Origin: Candidatus Poribacteria bacterium
GTDB taxonomy: Bacteria; Poribacteria; WGA-4E; WGA-3G
Assembly: GCA_007571305.1 (NCBI GenBank)
Contig: RKRR01000128.1
Coordinates: 1-44,096, forward strand
DNA length: 44,096 nucleotides
Reading direction: 5' to 3'
Positions 23,127-31,039 of this stretch are shown here, in pieces. The notes beneath the pieces were generated by a model, which saw only the letters and a list, made by a program, of their open reading frames with translations, had not been told where the DNA came from and searched no databases. Within the stretch, counting starts at the first letter, position 1. Every line of letters starts with the position of its first letter. The translations under genes and the position numbers were made by a program.

Positions 23127-23933
23127 CTAACCGCTCCTTTTTAATCTACCCACGCGTTTGGCGTATTTTTCACCGAAATAGAAAACCCAAAATCCAAGCG
23201 GGATGAGTAGGAGACCAATGATGAGGAGCAAAGACAGGTTGCTTATTTGGCTCTCAAGGGACGCGTTGTCAAGCATCGCGGCACGAATGGATCTGAGTGT
23301 ATACGTGGCAGGCGAAATTTTGGAAATCGGTTGAAGCCATATCGGTAACACCTCGATTTCATAGTAGATACCTGAGACTAAAAGTAGCACTGACTGAATG
23401 ATACCTGTTGCGGCTTGTCCCTTCTCCGGTGAGAGCAATGGAAAGATCGCCGCCATGAGACCGATCCCGATAAAAGAGAGACTGGAGATAAGAACAGTAA
23501 CCCCCATCGTTAGCCAATTGGCATTGCCTAAGTTAATGTGCTCCCCAAAAAAGAACGGCATAATCGCCAAAACTAAAGCGGTACGCAGCAACCCGTACAG
23601 AATCGCAAATAGACACGAACCAACAAGGTGTGTGATGCGGTAAATCGGTGCCATAAAGGTATATTCAATCGTCCCTTCCCATCTCTCCCATGTAATCGCA
23701 TCGCTCACCTCACGCATCATAATAGAGAGAAACCCCCAGATGAGTGCCCCAATGACGAGGTAAAGCACATCTTCACTGCTCCCACGTCCTACCATAATCA
23801 AGCCGATCGTGAGAGCATTGACGATGGAATAACTGAAAAAGAGGATTTCCCAGCTCATATATCGCTTCAACAGATTGAAGTTCCGCTCAATGAACGCGTA
23901 AGAGACAATTGTTTCCCGGACAAGATTTAGCAT
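23127..23933 (-). CDS. ABC-2 type exporter permease
   Basis: A 268-residue integral membrane protein of the ABC-2 class with six helices. Visible segments include YLVIGALIWGFLSIMMREVS, the loop WERWEGTIEYTFMAPIYRIT and the final GLLLIPLGFWVFYFGEKYAK. The coupling-helix motif WEGTIEYTFMAP is typical. ATG 23933 starts four bases after the ATPase stop; a TTG at 23954 would overlap the ATPase gene. With the ATPase it forms a two-gene exporter. The substrate (polysaccharide, drug or lipid) cannot be told. Confidence 0.88.
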   Translation of the reverse strand: MLNLVRETIVSYAFIERNFNLLKRYMSWEILFFSYSIVNALTIGLIMVGRGSSEDVLYLVIGALIWGFLSIMMREVSDAITWERWEGTIEYTFMAPIYRITHLVGSCLFAILYGLLRTALVLAIMPFFFGEHINLGNANWLTMGVTVLISSLSFIGIGLMAAIFPLLSPEKGQAATGIIQSVLLLVSGIYYEIEVLPIWLQPISKISPATYTLRSIRAAMLDNASLESQISNLSLLLIIGLLLIPLGFWVFYFGEKYAKRVGRLKRSG

Positions 23934-23937
23934 AACT

Positions 23938-24783
23938 TCATTCTTCCTCTTCAATCCCTTTACCTGTTAGCGCAATAAATACATCCTCCAATGTCGCGGG
24001 TGCACCGTTTTGTGAGGAGGCATTGGCGATGAGTTCCTCTACCGTCCCCTCTGCAATAAACCGTCCTTTATCGATAATAGCAATCTTGTCACACAACTTC
24101 TCTGCCTCCACCATATCGTGTGTCGTTAGCACAATAACAGCGTTCCGTTCTTGACGGATATTCTCAATAAAGGCTTGTACATCGCGCTTAGATTTTGGAT
24201 CAAGTCCTGTCGTCGGTTCATCAAGCAGGAGAAGCATAGGGGTGGTGAGTAAGGCACGCGCGATGGCGACCTTCTGTTGCATCCCGCGCGATAAATGCTC
24301 CATTTCCTCAGACATTCGATTTGCATCAAAACCAAGCCTCTCCAGAATCTGTTTGGATTTTCGCTCGGCTTCGGGAGCTGGGATACCGTAGAGGCGGGCG
24401 GTGTAAATTAGGTTCTCTTCCGAAGAGAGACGTTTAAAGAAGGAAGCCTCAACAGAGACACGGTTCATCACCCGTCGGACCTTCAGACTATTTGTCACCA
24501 CGTCGTCCCCAAAGACATGAATACTTCCAGCATCAGGCAGTAGCAACGTCGAAATGAGCCGAATCAGCGTAGATTTTCCCGAACCATTGGCACCAAGAAT
24601 ACCGTAGATCTCTCCGATGTTCACCTCTAAGGAAATGTCGTCAACGGCGCGGATGACTTCCCTCTCCCGTTTGAACATGTGCTGAAGTTTTTGATGAAAA
24701 CGCAGCTTACCGTTTGTCCGCTTGGACCGATAGAAGTGTTTCGTCACGCCGCGAACAGTGAGTCCATAGATAGGTTGTTCCAC
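23938..24783 (-). CDS. ABC transporter ATP-binding protein of the exporter
   Basis: An ABC ATPase with Walker A GANGSGKST, Q-loop region VSVEASFFKRLSSEENL, signature MEHLSRGMQQKVAIARALL (LSRGM variant), Walker B LLLLDEPTTGLDP and switch His in LTTHDMVEAE. It belongs to the DrrA/NatA-like exporter group. The start is uncertain. GTG 24783 follows AAAGGGAAGA and is preferred (281 residues). ATG 24828 lacks a ribosome-binding site and overlaps the -35 box of the opposite promoter. A TATAAT at about 24848-24853 on the minus strand could be the -10 box. It is co-transcribed with the permease. Confidence 0.88.
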   Translation of the reverse strand: MEQPIYGLTVRGVTKHFYRSKRTNGKLRFHQKLQHMFKREREVIRAVDDISLEVNIGEIYGILGANGSGKSTLIRLISTLLLPDAGSIHVFGDDVVTNSLKVRRVMNRVSVEASFFKRLSSEENLIYTARLYGIPAPEAERKSKQILERLGFDANRMSEEMEHLSRGMQQKVAIARALLTTPMLLLLDEPTTGLDPKSKRDVQAFIENIRQERNAVIVLTTHDMVEAEKLCDKIAIIDKGRFIAEGTVEELIANASSQNGAPATLEDVFIALTGKGIEEEE

Positions 24784-24821
24784 ACTCTTCCCTTTCACTA
24801 ACCGAACTACCTCCAAAACCC

Positions 24822-24850
24822 TTGACATTACACATAGACTTTTATATATT
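24822..24850 (+). promoter_or_regulatory. sigma-70 promoter of the carbohydrate gene cluster
   Basis: TTGACA (24822-24827), 17 bases and TATATT (24845-24850), near consensus. It gives a leader of about 125 bases before ATG 24983 and overlaps the divergent start region of the ABC ATPase gene, so the two directions may interfere. Confidence 0.55.
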
Positions 24851-24982
24851 ATACCCAAAGCCTACGAACATTTGGTAATTATTTTCGTCAATTTGAAACT
24901 GAATGGTGTGCCTAATAACAACACTCACACCTCTTACATTGCTAGGGTCCATACACAAATAAATATAGGGAGTGCAGAAACA

Positions 24983-26035
24983 ATGCCGAAAATCAAAGGT
25001 CCAGCTATCTTCCTCGCCCAATTCATGCGGGACGAAGCACCATACGATACAATGGAAAATATCGGGAAATGGGTTGCAGACTTGGGGTACAAAGGTGTCC
25101 AAATCCCCGGTTGGGACGATCGTGTCATTGACCTCGGAAAAGCCGCTGAATCTAAAACCTATTGCGATGAATTTAAAGGGACACTTAACGAGATCGGGCT
25201 TGAAGCGACGGAGGTCGCTGGCTACCTCGCTGGGCAAGTCCTGGCTATGCATCCCGCGTATGAAGTTATGTTTGAGGCGTTCCATCCTCCGGGTTTGCGA
25301 GGAGCCGAGAGGACAGCATGGGCGACTGGCGAATTAACGAAATGTATCCATGCTTCGGTGAATATGGGGCTGGATGTCATCCCTGTGCTTTCAGGTGGCT
25401 TCGCGTGGCACACCGTCTATCCATGGCCCCAACGTCCCGATGGCATCATAGAAGAGGCGTTCAAAGAACTCTCCGCACGGTGGCTGCCACTTCTGAATCT
25501 GGCACGCGAGAACGGTCAGGTCTTCGCCTATGAACTCCATCCGGGTTCGGACATCTATGATGGGGCAACCTACGAGATATTCTTAGATTATACAGACAAC
25601 CACCCCGCCGCCTGTCTCAACTATGATCCGAGCCATTTTCTTCTCCAACAACTCGACTATATCGACTTCATCCGACTTTACAGCGAACGTATCAAGGGAT
25701 TTCACGTTAAGGATGCTGAATTCCGTCCAACAGGTCGGGTTGGGGTTTACGGTGGGTATCGGTCATGGGCTGGACGTGCGGGGAGATTCCGTTCACTCGG
25801 CGACGGAGAAGTGGATTTTACACAGGTGTTCACCCTTCTCACCGAAGCAGGCTATGATAGTTGGGCAGTGCTGGAGTGGGAATGCTGTGTCAAAAGTCCA
25901 GAGCAAGGCGCGGCAGAAGGCGCACCGTTTATCGCCAAACACATTATCGAAACGACCGATGTCGCCTTTGATGACTTCGCAGGTGGGGAGACCGACACAG
26001 GACGAAATCGGGATATTCTTGGATTGAATTCATGA
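24983..26035 (+). CDS. sugar phosphate isomerase/epimerase (TIM barrel)
   Basis: The start is ATG 24983 after ATAGGGAG; the frame is open further upstream, but that part is leader sequence. The 350-residue xylose-isomerase-like protein has the metal-site segments VFAYELHPGSDIYDG (Glu and His), LNYDPSHFLLQ (Asp and His), IKGFHVKDAEF (His, Lys, Asp) and SWAVLEWECC (Glu). These are typical of the inosose-isomerase/hydroxypyruvate-isomerase-like group associated with oxidoreductases of inositol and glycoside degradation. Two Gfo/Idh/MocA genes follow on the same strand, which suggests a joint oxidation-isomerisation route for a sugar or cyclitol. Confidence 0.9.
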   Translation: MPKIKGPAIFLAQFMRDEAPYDTMENIGKWVADLGYKGVQIPGWDDRVIDLGKAAESKTYCDEFKGTLNEIGLEATEVAGYLAGQVLAMHPAYEVMFEAFHPPGLRGAERTAWATGELTKCIHASVNMGLDVIPVLSGGFAWHTVYPWPQRPDGIIEEAFKELSARWLPLLNLARENGQVFAYELHPGSDIYDGATYEIFLDYTDNHPAACLNYDPSHFLLQQLDYIDFIRLYSERIKGFHVKDAEFRPTGRVGVYGGYRSWAGRAGRFRSLGDGEVDFTQVFTLLTEAGYDSWAVLEWECCVKSPEQGAAEGAPFIAKHIIETTDVAFDDFAGGETDTGRNRDILGLNS

Positions 26036-26039
26036 TATC

Positions 26040-26197
26040 GTAATGTAACTCAAGTTGCTATTTACACAATTTTAGAGATGCATTTGCTATTTTCATTGAA
26101 ACGTTCAGGCTCTGCAGCGTTTCGTAGCGTAGGTTATTGGTCTCCTGCGTCCGAAGCTGCACACCCTAACAGGTTATGCTACATGGGGTAATGTAAC
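26040..26197. mobile_element. MITE-like repeat, type A, copy 2, with flanking direct repeats
   Basis: A shorter copy (about 141 bases, 26048-26188) is framed by the direct repeat GTAATGTAAC at 26040-26049 and 26188-26197. The left end ACTCAAGTTGCTA and the core (TTTCGTAGCGTAGG, then CCGAAGCTGCACACCCTAAC) match copies 1 and 3, but the right terminal repeat is eroded to ATGGGG. It ends 32 bases before the start codon of the oxidoreductase gene at 26220. Confidence 0.65.
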
Positions 26198-26219
26198 AAC
26201 CGAATTGGAGTAAGACACT

Positions 26220-27380
26220 ATGGAATCTTGGAATCGGAAATTACGAATGGGCATGGTAGGTGGCGGACAGGGCGCGTTTATCGGTGGGGTCCACCGAATC
26301 GCTGCTACACTGGACCAGCAAATTGAAGTCGTTGCCGGGTGTTTCTCACGCGACCCAGAAAACACACGTATCACCGGTGCGGAGTTATATCTCGATCCGA
26401 ATCGCTGTTACAGCAGCTACACAGAGATGGCGGCAGCCGAAGCAGCACTCCCTGAAAATCAACGTATCGACTTTGTAAGCATCGTCACACCAAACATATC
26501 CCACTTTGAGATTGCAAAAACATTTTTGGACGCGGGTTTCCACGTCGTCTGTGATAAACCGATGACTTACAGTCTCGATGAAGCCGAGGCACTTGTAAAA
26601 CTCGTCGAAGATTCGGGACTCGTCTTTGCATTGACACACAATTACACAGGACACCCACTCGTCCGGCACGCGCGAGCGTTGTTTGCTGAAGGCTCAATGG
26701 GACAAATTCGCAAGGTCATCGTCGAATACCTCCAAGATTTCCTGATGGTCCCACACGAGAAACTCGGTCAGAAACAAGCCGCATGGCGCGTTGATCCGAC
26801 ACAGTCAGGTATCGGAGGTACGATGGGGGATGTTGGCACACACTGCGTGAATCTGCTTGAATATGTCACTGGCGATCCGATCGTTGAGCTCTGTGCTGAT
26901 AAAACTACTTTCCTCCCTGACAGAGTGCTGGATGAGGATGTCAACGCATTGCTCCGTTTCAAAGGGGGCGGTAAAGGCGTTTTAAGCATCAGTCAGGTCG
27001 CCACTGGAGAAGAAAATGGGCTCACACTTCGCGTTTATGCTGAACAGGGTGCAGTGAAATGGGCACAAGAGAACCCGAACTATCTCGAACTCTATCGTTA
27101 CGGTGAACCGAGACAGACCCTTACTCGCGGTCAGGGCTACCTATCCGAAGCCGCAGCAGCAGGCGCACGTATTCCAACGGGACATCCTGAAGGGTACTTG
27201 GAGGCGTTTGCGACGATTTATGTTGGTGTTGTCGAAGCCATCCGACGATATATCGACGGCAATCCTATGGAAACAGATGCCTACGATTTCCCGACAGTCC
27301 ATGATGGATTACGGGGTATGCAATTCATCTACAAAACGGTTGAGTCTTGTGAAAACGGATCAACGTGGGTTTCAATGTGA
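26220..27380 (+). CDS. Gfo/Idh/MocA family oxidoreductase
   Basis: A 386-residue NAD(P)-dependent dehydrogenase. The Rossmann fold begins with RMGMVGGGQGAFIGGVHRIA, the CDKPMTYSLDEAE segment carries the catalytic Lys (EKP-type motif), and GIGGTMGDVGTHCVNLLEYV holds the catalytic Asp-x-x-x-His pair of the C-terminal beta-sheet domain. These enzymes oxidise or reduce sugars, inositols and glycosides. RBS TTGGAGTAAG. It is followed by a second, unusual family member after 15 bases, and both lie downstream of the isomerase. Confidence 0.92.
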   Translation: MESWNRKLRMGMVGGGQGAFIGGVHRIAATLDQQIEVVAGCFSRDPENTRITGAELYLDPNRCYSSYTEMAAAEAALPENQRIDFVSIVTPNISHFEIAKTFLDAGFHVVCDKPMTYSLDEAEALVKLVEDSGLVFALTHNYTGHPLVRHARALFAEGSMGQIRKVIVEYLQDFLMVPHEKLGQKQAAWRVDPTQSGIGGTMGDVGTHCVNLLEYVTGDPIVELCADKTTFLPDRVLDEDVNALLRFKGGGKGVLSISQVATGEENGLTLRVYAEQGAVKWAQENPNYLELYRYGEPRQTLTRGQGYLSEAAAAGARIPTGHPEGYLEAFATIYVGVVEAIRRYIDGNPMETDAYDFPTVHDGLRGMQFIYKTVESCENGSTWVSM

Positions 27381-27395
27381 GAAAAGGAGATAGTT

Positions 27396-28424
27396 ATGCA
27401 AACATCTAACTCTGAACCTTTCCGTGTCGGATTTCTGAATGTGGACTCATATTCGCACATGCCATTATGGGCACCACACATCACTCCACGCATCGGCGAG
27501 AAAGATACACCCTTTACGGGGATGAGGATCACCCATTGTTGGGATATTGAATACGAAAAGGCGAAATCGGTTGCAGAACCTTACGGTTGTGAAGTCGTCA
27601 AGAATTTTGACGATATGTTGGGAAAGGTAGACGGCGTGATCTCCGGTGGCTACTATAATCATCCATGGAACCACATCCTCCATGAACCGTACCTCGAAGC
27701 GGGGTTGCCGAACCTAATCAACCGCCCGTTTGCAAACTCTCTCGCGAAAGCCCGACAAATGATCGAACTCGCGCAAAAGCACGGTGCTACTATCCTTGCT
27801 CCATCGAGTCACGAGCACAACGATGCAATCTCACGTGCCAAGGCATGGGCGAGCGATAAACAAATCATCTGCTACACGGCGACCAACTCATTTGACGATT
27901 ATCCCACGCACGGAATCCATGGACTCTATATGGTTTGCAAGGCGGTTGCAGAGGCAGGAAATCAGGTTGTGTCTGTCGCATATCAAGCGGATAGTTGGCA
28001 CAGTCCACCCGGTATCCTCACCTTCGAGCATGTTGATAGCGAAGGTCGCCAATTCTATGGAACACTCCATCAAGTGAGCGGTTCGTGGGGAACAGTGCAG
28101 ATTCACACACAGGAAGCCTACGGCGGTGAGAATTTCAAAATCTACACTGGCACCGGCTATCCATTCGACAAAACAGAGATATGGCTGCCGACGATTTGGG
28201 CGTTCCAGAACATGGCACTCCATAACGAAATGCCACAGACGTTTGACCAGATTTTACACAAGACGAACGTCTTCCTCGCAGGCTGGAAATCAGTTCTGGA
28301 AAACGATGGCAAACCCGTGAAATTAACGGATGTCGACGAAGAATGGAAAGCCCCCGCTGAACTGCCGAACCACCCTGACCACGATACGGTTTCTCTGTTC
28401 CAGAAAAAGTTTGGAGACGCTTAA
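27396..28424 (+). CDS. divergent Gfo/Idh/MocA-like oxidoreductase
   Basis: A 342-residue protein with the overall layout of Gfo/Idh/MocA enzymes: an N-terminal nucleotide-binding fold, KVDGVISGGYYN at the fourth strand, NLINRPFANSLAKARQMIEL in place of the EKP loop, and a C-terminal alpha/beta domain. The glycine-rich motif is absent: the first strand reads RVGFLNVDSYSHMPLW, with no GxGxxG. The catalytic Lys of EKP is replaced by Arg (NRPF), and NSFDDYPTHGIHG takes the place of the DxxxH motif. Cofactor use is therefore doubtful; it could be a partner subunit or an enzyme with another chemistry. RBS AAAAGGAG. It is likely co-transcribed with the gene before it. Confidence 0.8.
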   Translation: MQTSNSEPFRVGFLNVDSYSHMPLWAPHITPRIGEKDTPFTGMRITHCWDIEYEKAKSVAEPYGCEVVKNFDDMLGKVDGVISGGYYNHPWNHILHEPYLEAGLPNLINRPFANSLAKARQMIELAQKHGATILAPSSHEHNDAISRAKAWASDKQIICYTATNSFDDYPTHGIHGLYMVCKAVAEAGNQVVSVAYQADSWHSPPGILTFEHVDSEGRQFYGTLHQVSGSWGTVQIHTQEAYGGENFKIYTGTGYPFDKTEIWLPTIWAFQNMALHNEMPQTFDQILHKTNVFLAGWKSVLENDGKPVKLTDVDEEWKAPAELPNHPDHDTVSLFQKKFGDA

Positions 28425-28426
28425 TT

Positions 28427-28557
28427 TATAGTAAAATCCGAAAACAGGTTCACACGTGTAGCATAGGAAACCGTTGGTCTCCTGTGCCAGTCAGAACAGA
28501 TAATTTCAGAGTTCGCACGATGCGATGAATGTCCAAGTAATTACGGAATCTACTATA
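28427..28557. mobile_element. MITE-like repeat, type B, complete copy
   Basis: The ends TATAGTAAAATCCG (28427-28440) and CGGAATCTACTATA (28544-28557) are inverted repeats with 12 of 14 matches. The 131-base interior has GTGTAGCATAGGAAACCGTT, shared with the core of the type A elements, and ATGTCCAAGTAATTAC, the reverse complement of the left part of the copy at 3748. It fills most of the gap between the oxidoreductase and the convergent PhyH gene. No coding capacity. Confidence 0.6.
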
Positions 28558-28600
28558 ACAGGATTTTCGACCGTTGATACTCTGATAATGGACTGTGGTT

Positions 28601-29497
28601 TCACGCGAATTGCCGATTCCAGTCGTGATGGGACCTCGCAATACGCTCAGGATTCAACCGACTCCGAGCGATAAATCCAGGAACGTTTTCGCGCCCCGTT
28701 GGTAACCCAATTTGGCTATAACGCGTATCAACACTCCAACGGACCGTGTCAGAACGGTTCGGGAGTCCTCGATGGACAACTCGCTCACTCGTCAGCAAAA
28801 CATCGCCCGCCTCAAGTTCAGCGGTAACGACATCACCGGGTGGCAATTCCGAATCGCTGATACCTCTACCCCCTGTATGTCCAGGGGTATGATCTTGGTA
28901 GTCGTGCGCAATTAAGTCGTAGCGGTGTGAACCACGAATGACTTGCATACATCCACTCTCTTCAGTTGCCCGAACGAGCGGAAGCCAGACATTCACAACT
29001 AATGTATCACCTGCCTCTTCCGGGGTAAGATACGCCAAATCTTGATGCCACGGGATAACAGTGATTGCTTGATCGGGTAACTTGGCACGGTAATTAAATT
29101 GCGGATGTGCAAAGATCTCATCACCGATGAGAGAGCCAACGACATCGAGCAGTGCGGGTGCCGTTCTGAGCGTGAACATTCCAGCGGTTCGGATTTTCTG
29201 ATCTCGGAAATAGTTGCTCCAAATCCAGTTCGGATCGGAACAAGCACTTGACACCCGTGCCAATCTCGTCTCAAATGGCTCGTCATCATACGTATCCGAC
29301 GGGTCAAGGATACCGTGTCCGACCGCCGCCTGAGCTCCCTCATCAACTAATTGTGCTAATTCATCAATCAACGGCTGAAGTGCCTGATTTGGCAGTACGC
29401 CTCGGACGAACAGAAACCCGTCTTCGTGAAATTGCTGCTTCTGTTGAGGTGTGAGACCGCTCTGCTGAGGGGCTTCCGAATTGTGTTGTGTAGACAT
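28601..29497 (-). CDS. phytanoyl-CoA dioxygenase (PhyH) family protein
   Basis: ATG 29497 is the likely start (AGGAGGAC upstream); the frame is open to 29623 but without support. The 298-residue Fe(II)/2-oxoglutarate oxygenase has the iron ligands in IPWHQDLAYL (His and Asp) and VVHRGLPNRS (His), with Arg in DTVRWSVDTRY for 2-oxoglutarate. The core has ESGCMQVIRGSHRYDLIAHD, typical of the larger PhyH group near ectoine-hydroxylase-like enzymes. The substrate is unknown. It shares the strand with the oxidoreductase gene at 29658-30713, which lies upstream, but the 160-base distance leaves co-transcription open. Confidence 0.92.
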   Translation of the reverse strand: MSTQHNSEAPQQSGLTPQQKQQFHEDGFLFVRGVLPNQALQPLIDELAQLVDEGAQAAVGHGILDPSDTYDDEPFETRLARVSSACSDPNWIWSNYFRDQKIRTAGMFTLRTAPALLDVVGSLIGDEIFAHPQFNYRAKLPDQAITVIPWHQDLAYLTPEEAGDTLVVNVWLPLVRATEESGCMQVIRGSHRYDLIAHDYQDHTPGHTGGRGISDSELPPGDVVTAELEAGDVLLTSERVVHRGLPNRSDTVRWSVDTRYSQIGLPTGRENVPGFIARSRLNPERIARSHHDWNRQFA

Positions 29498-29657
29498 TTT
29501 TTTAATGATGTCCTCCTGGGCTGCTACATCCGTTGTCCTTTCAGGTTTTCGGTCAGTTGTAACTGGGTTTGTCTTCTGGACCCTTCCTTTGAAACATGAA
29601 ACCAAAACCGTAGCCTGCAACAACAGCGCAACGAGCGTCGCTTAAACGTCATGTAAA

Positions 29658-30713
29658 TTAAAAAGACTGAATCGCGACGGCACTGCCTATCTCGCTGGAT
29701 TTCATTGCTCCATCGAGCATTTGCATGAGCATCACTGCCTGCGAACCCGGATTAAGGGACTCATCTCCATCCCGAATTGCCCGAATGAACTCTCGTGCCT
29801 GAAGCGTTATATCATCTGCCTTTTGTGGCGGAGCTTTTACGGGTTTGACCTTAACTCCATCCGGGGTCCCAACCAGCAGATTTCCACTTTCAAGACCTGC
29901 CTTTGTGCCGTAAAGTTGAAACTCCTGAGTCTCGCTTTTGACCAAATCGCTTCCCGTCGCTGGAGCCTGTCGGTTCGTAGTATTCAGCGAAAACGCGACA
30001 GCAAAATGCAGGGTGCATCCGTTCTCAAACCGTACAAACCCGCACGCAGCATCATCTGCGGTGTAGGTTTGTTCAGGGGGTGCCAGATCGGAAAATGTAC
30101 AGTACAGTCCAGCCATAACCTCTGTTGGACGTGGGCACCCCATCATAAACCAGACGTTGTCAATCGCATGAATACCGAGATCAAGGAGAACTCCACCCCC
30201 CTTGGCTTTATCGTGTCGCCATCCCCTTGCAGAACACCACCGTGTGCGTATCCACCGAGTCTCAGCGTAATATACGTCCCCGAGTTCCCCAGCCTGCACA
30301 AGCCTGCGTCCCTCCATCAATTGGGACGTGAACCGCGATTGACGGACAAACATATAAACGAGACCTTTGGTCTCCGCAAGTTGGGTGACCGGCATTAACT
30401 CCGTCGCATCATTTGACGGCGGTTTTTCGCAGAGCACATGTAATCCAAGTTGCACCGCTTCCTGCGAGACAGGGGCGTGCATCCACGTCGGAAGCCCAAT
30501 GCAGACTGCGTCTAAATCGCACGCGGTGAACATCTGTCCATAATCATCAAAAACGCGGACCCCCTTAATCCCATCCAAGACCCTTTTCCTACGGGTGGAA
30601 TCCGGGTCTGCCAAAGCGACGAGTTCCACGTTCGGCTCTGCAGCAAGAATAGCGGTCGTGCTGCCGATTGTCCCACCAACACCAATGATCCCAACTCTGA
30701 TTGCATCTTTCAT
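29658..30713 (-). CDS. Gfo/Idh/MocA family oxidoreductase
   Basis: A 351-residue canonical member: IRVGIIGVGGTIGSTTAILA (dinucleotide loop), ALADPDSTRRKR (second strand), CIGLPTWMHAP, LCEKPPSND (catalytic Lys) and KGGGVLLDLGIHAIDNVWFM (catalytic Asp and His). It probably oxidises a sugar or cyclitol with NAD(P). RBS GGAGAG. It is transcribed toward the PhyH gene, and the two may cooperate in degrading the same compound. Confidence 0.92.
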   Translation of the reverse strand: MKDAIRVGIIGVGGTIGSTTAILAAEPNVELVALADPDSTRRKRVLDGIKGVRVFDDYGQMFTACDLDAVCIGLPTWMHAPVSQEAVQLGLHVLCEKPPSNDATELMPVTQLAETKGLVYMFVRQSRFTSQLMEGRRLVQAGELGDVYYAETRWIRTRWCSARGWRHDKAKGGGVLLDLGIHAIDNVWFMMGCPRPTEVMAGLYCTFSDLAPPEQTYTADDAACGFVRFENGCTLHFAVAFSLNTTNRQAPATGSDLVKSETQEFQLYGTKAGLESGNLLVGTPDGVKVKPVKAPPQKADDITLQAREFIRAIRDGDESLNPGSQAVMLMQMLDGAMKSSEIGSAVAIQSF

Positions 30714-30796
30714 CCATACTCTCCATTTCTATCAATGCAGTTTGAATACACTACAGGCGCGATCTCCGAATCACGATACACCACTCATCAAAATAC

Positions 30797-30825
30797 TTGA
30801 CATTTCTTGTATATCCGTATAGAAT
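30797..30825 (+). promoter_or_regulatory. sigma-70 promoter, now separated from its gene by a MITE
   Basis: TTGACA (30797-30802), 17 bases and TAGAAT (30820-30825), near consensus. The type A element begins right at the end of the -10 box, and the -10 sequence is repeated at 30985-30990 as part of the direct repeat beyond the element. The next gene downstream is the secreted protein at 31040. Confidence 0.55.
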
Positions 30826-30991
30826 AACGCAAGTTGCTACTCACAAGATTTAGGTATCCAGTCCCATTTTTCACTGAAACGATCTCATGATTCGGAGGCA
30901 TTTCGTAGCGTAGGAAACCGTGGGTCTCCTGCGTGCTTAAGATGCACAACCTAACAGGTTATGCTACAAGGTGGCAACTTGGGTTAGAATA
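30820..30991. mobile_element. MITE-like repeat, type A, copy 3, inserted in a promoter region
   Basis: An element of 157 bases (30827-30983), the same length as copy 1, is flanked by TAGAATA at 30820-30826 and 30985-30991. The terminal inverted repeats are the best preserved of the three: TAACGCAAGTTGCTAC on the left and, reverse-complemented, TAACCCAAGTTGCCAC on the right (14 of 16). The interior carries the GTAGCGTAGG and CCTAACAGGTTATGCTAC hairpin arms. The right end is 57 bases before ATG 31040. Confidence 0.72.
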
Positions 30992-31039
30992 TATCCGAAT
31001 TCGATCTGAAATCCAATCCAAAAGGAGGAAATTCTTCTC

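Noticed and set aside
24872..24982. Upstream extension of the sugar isomerase reading frame (37 extra residues)
   Set aside because: ATG 24983 has a ribosome-binding site and begins the conserved fold; the extension looks like leader sequence after the promoter at 24822.
28601..29623. Start of the PhyH gene at 29623
   Set aside because: The added 42 residues are low in conservation and lack a ribosome-binding site; AGGAGGAC precedes ATG 29497.
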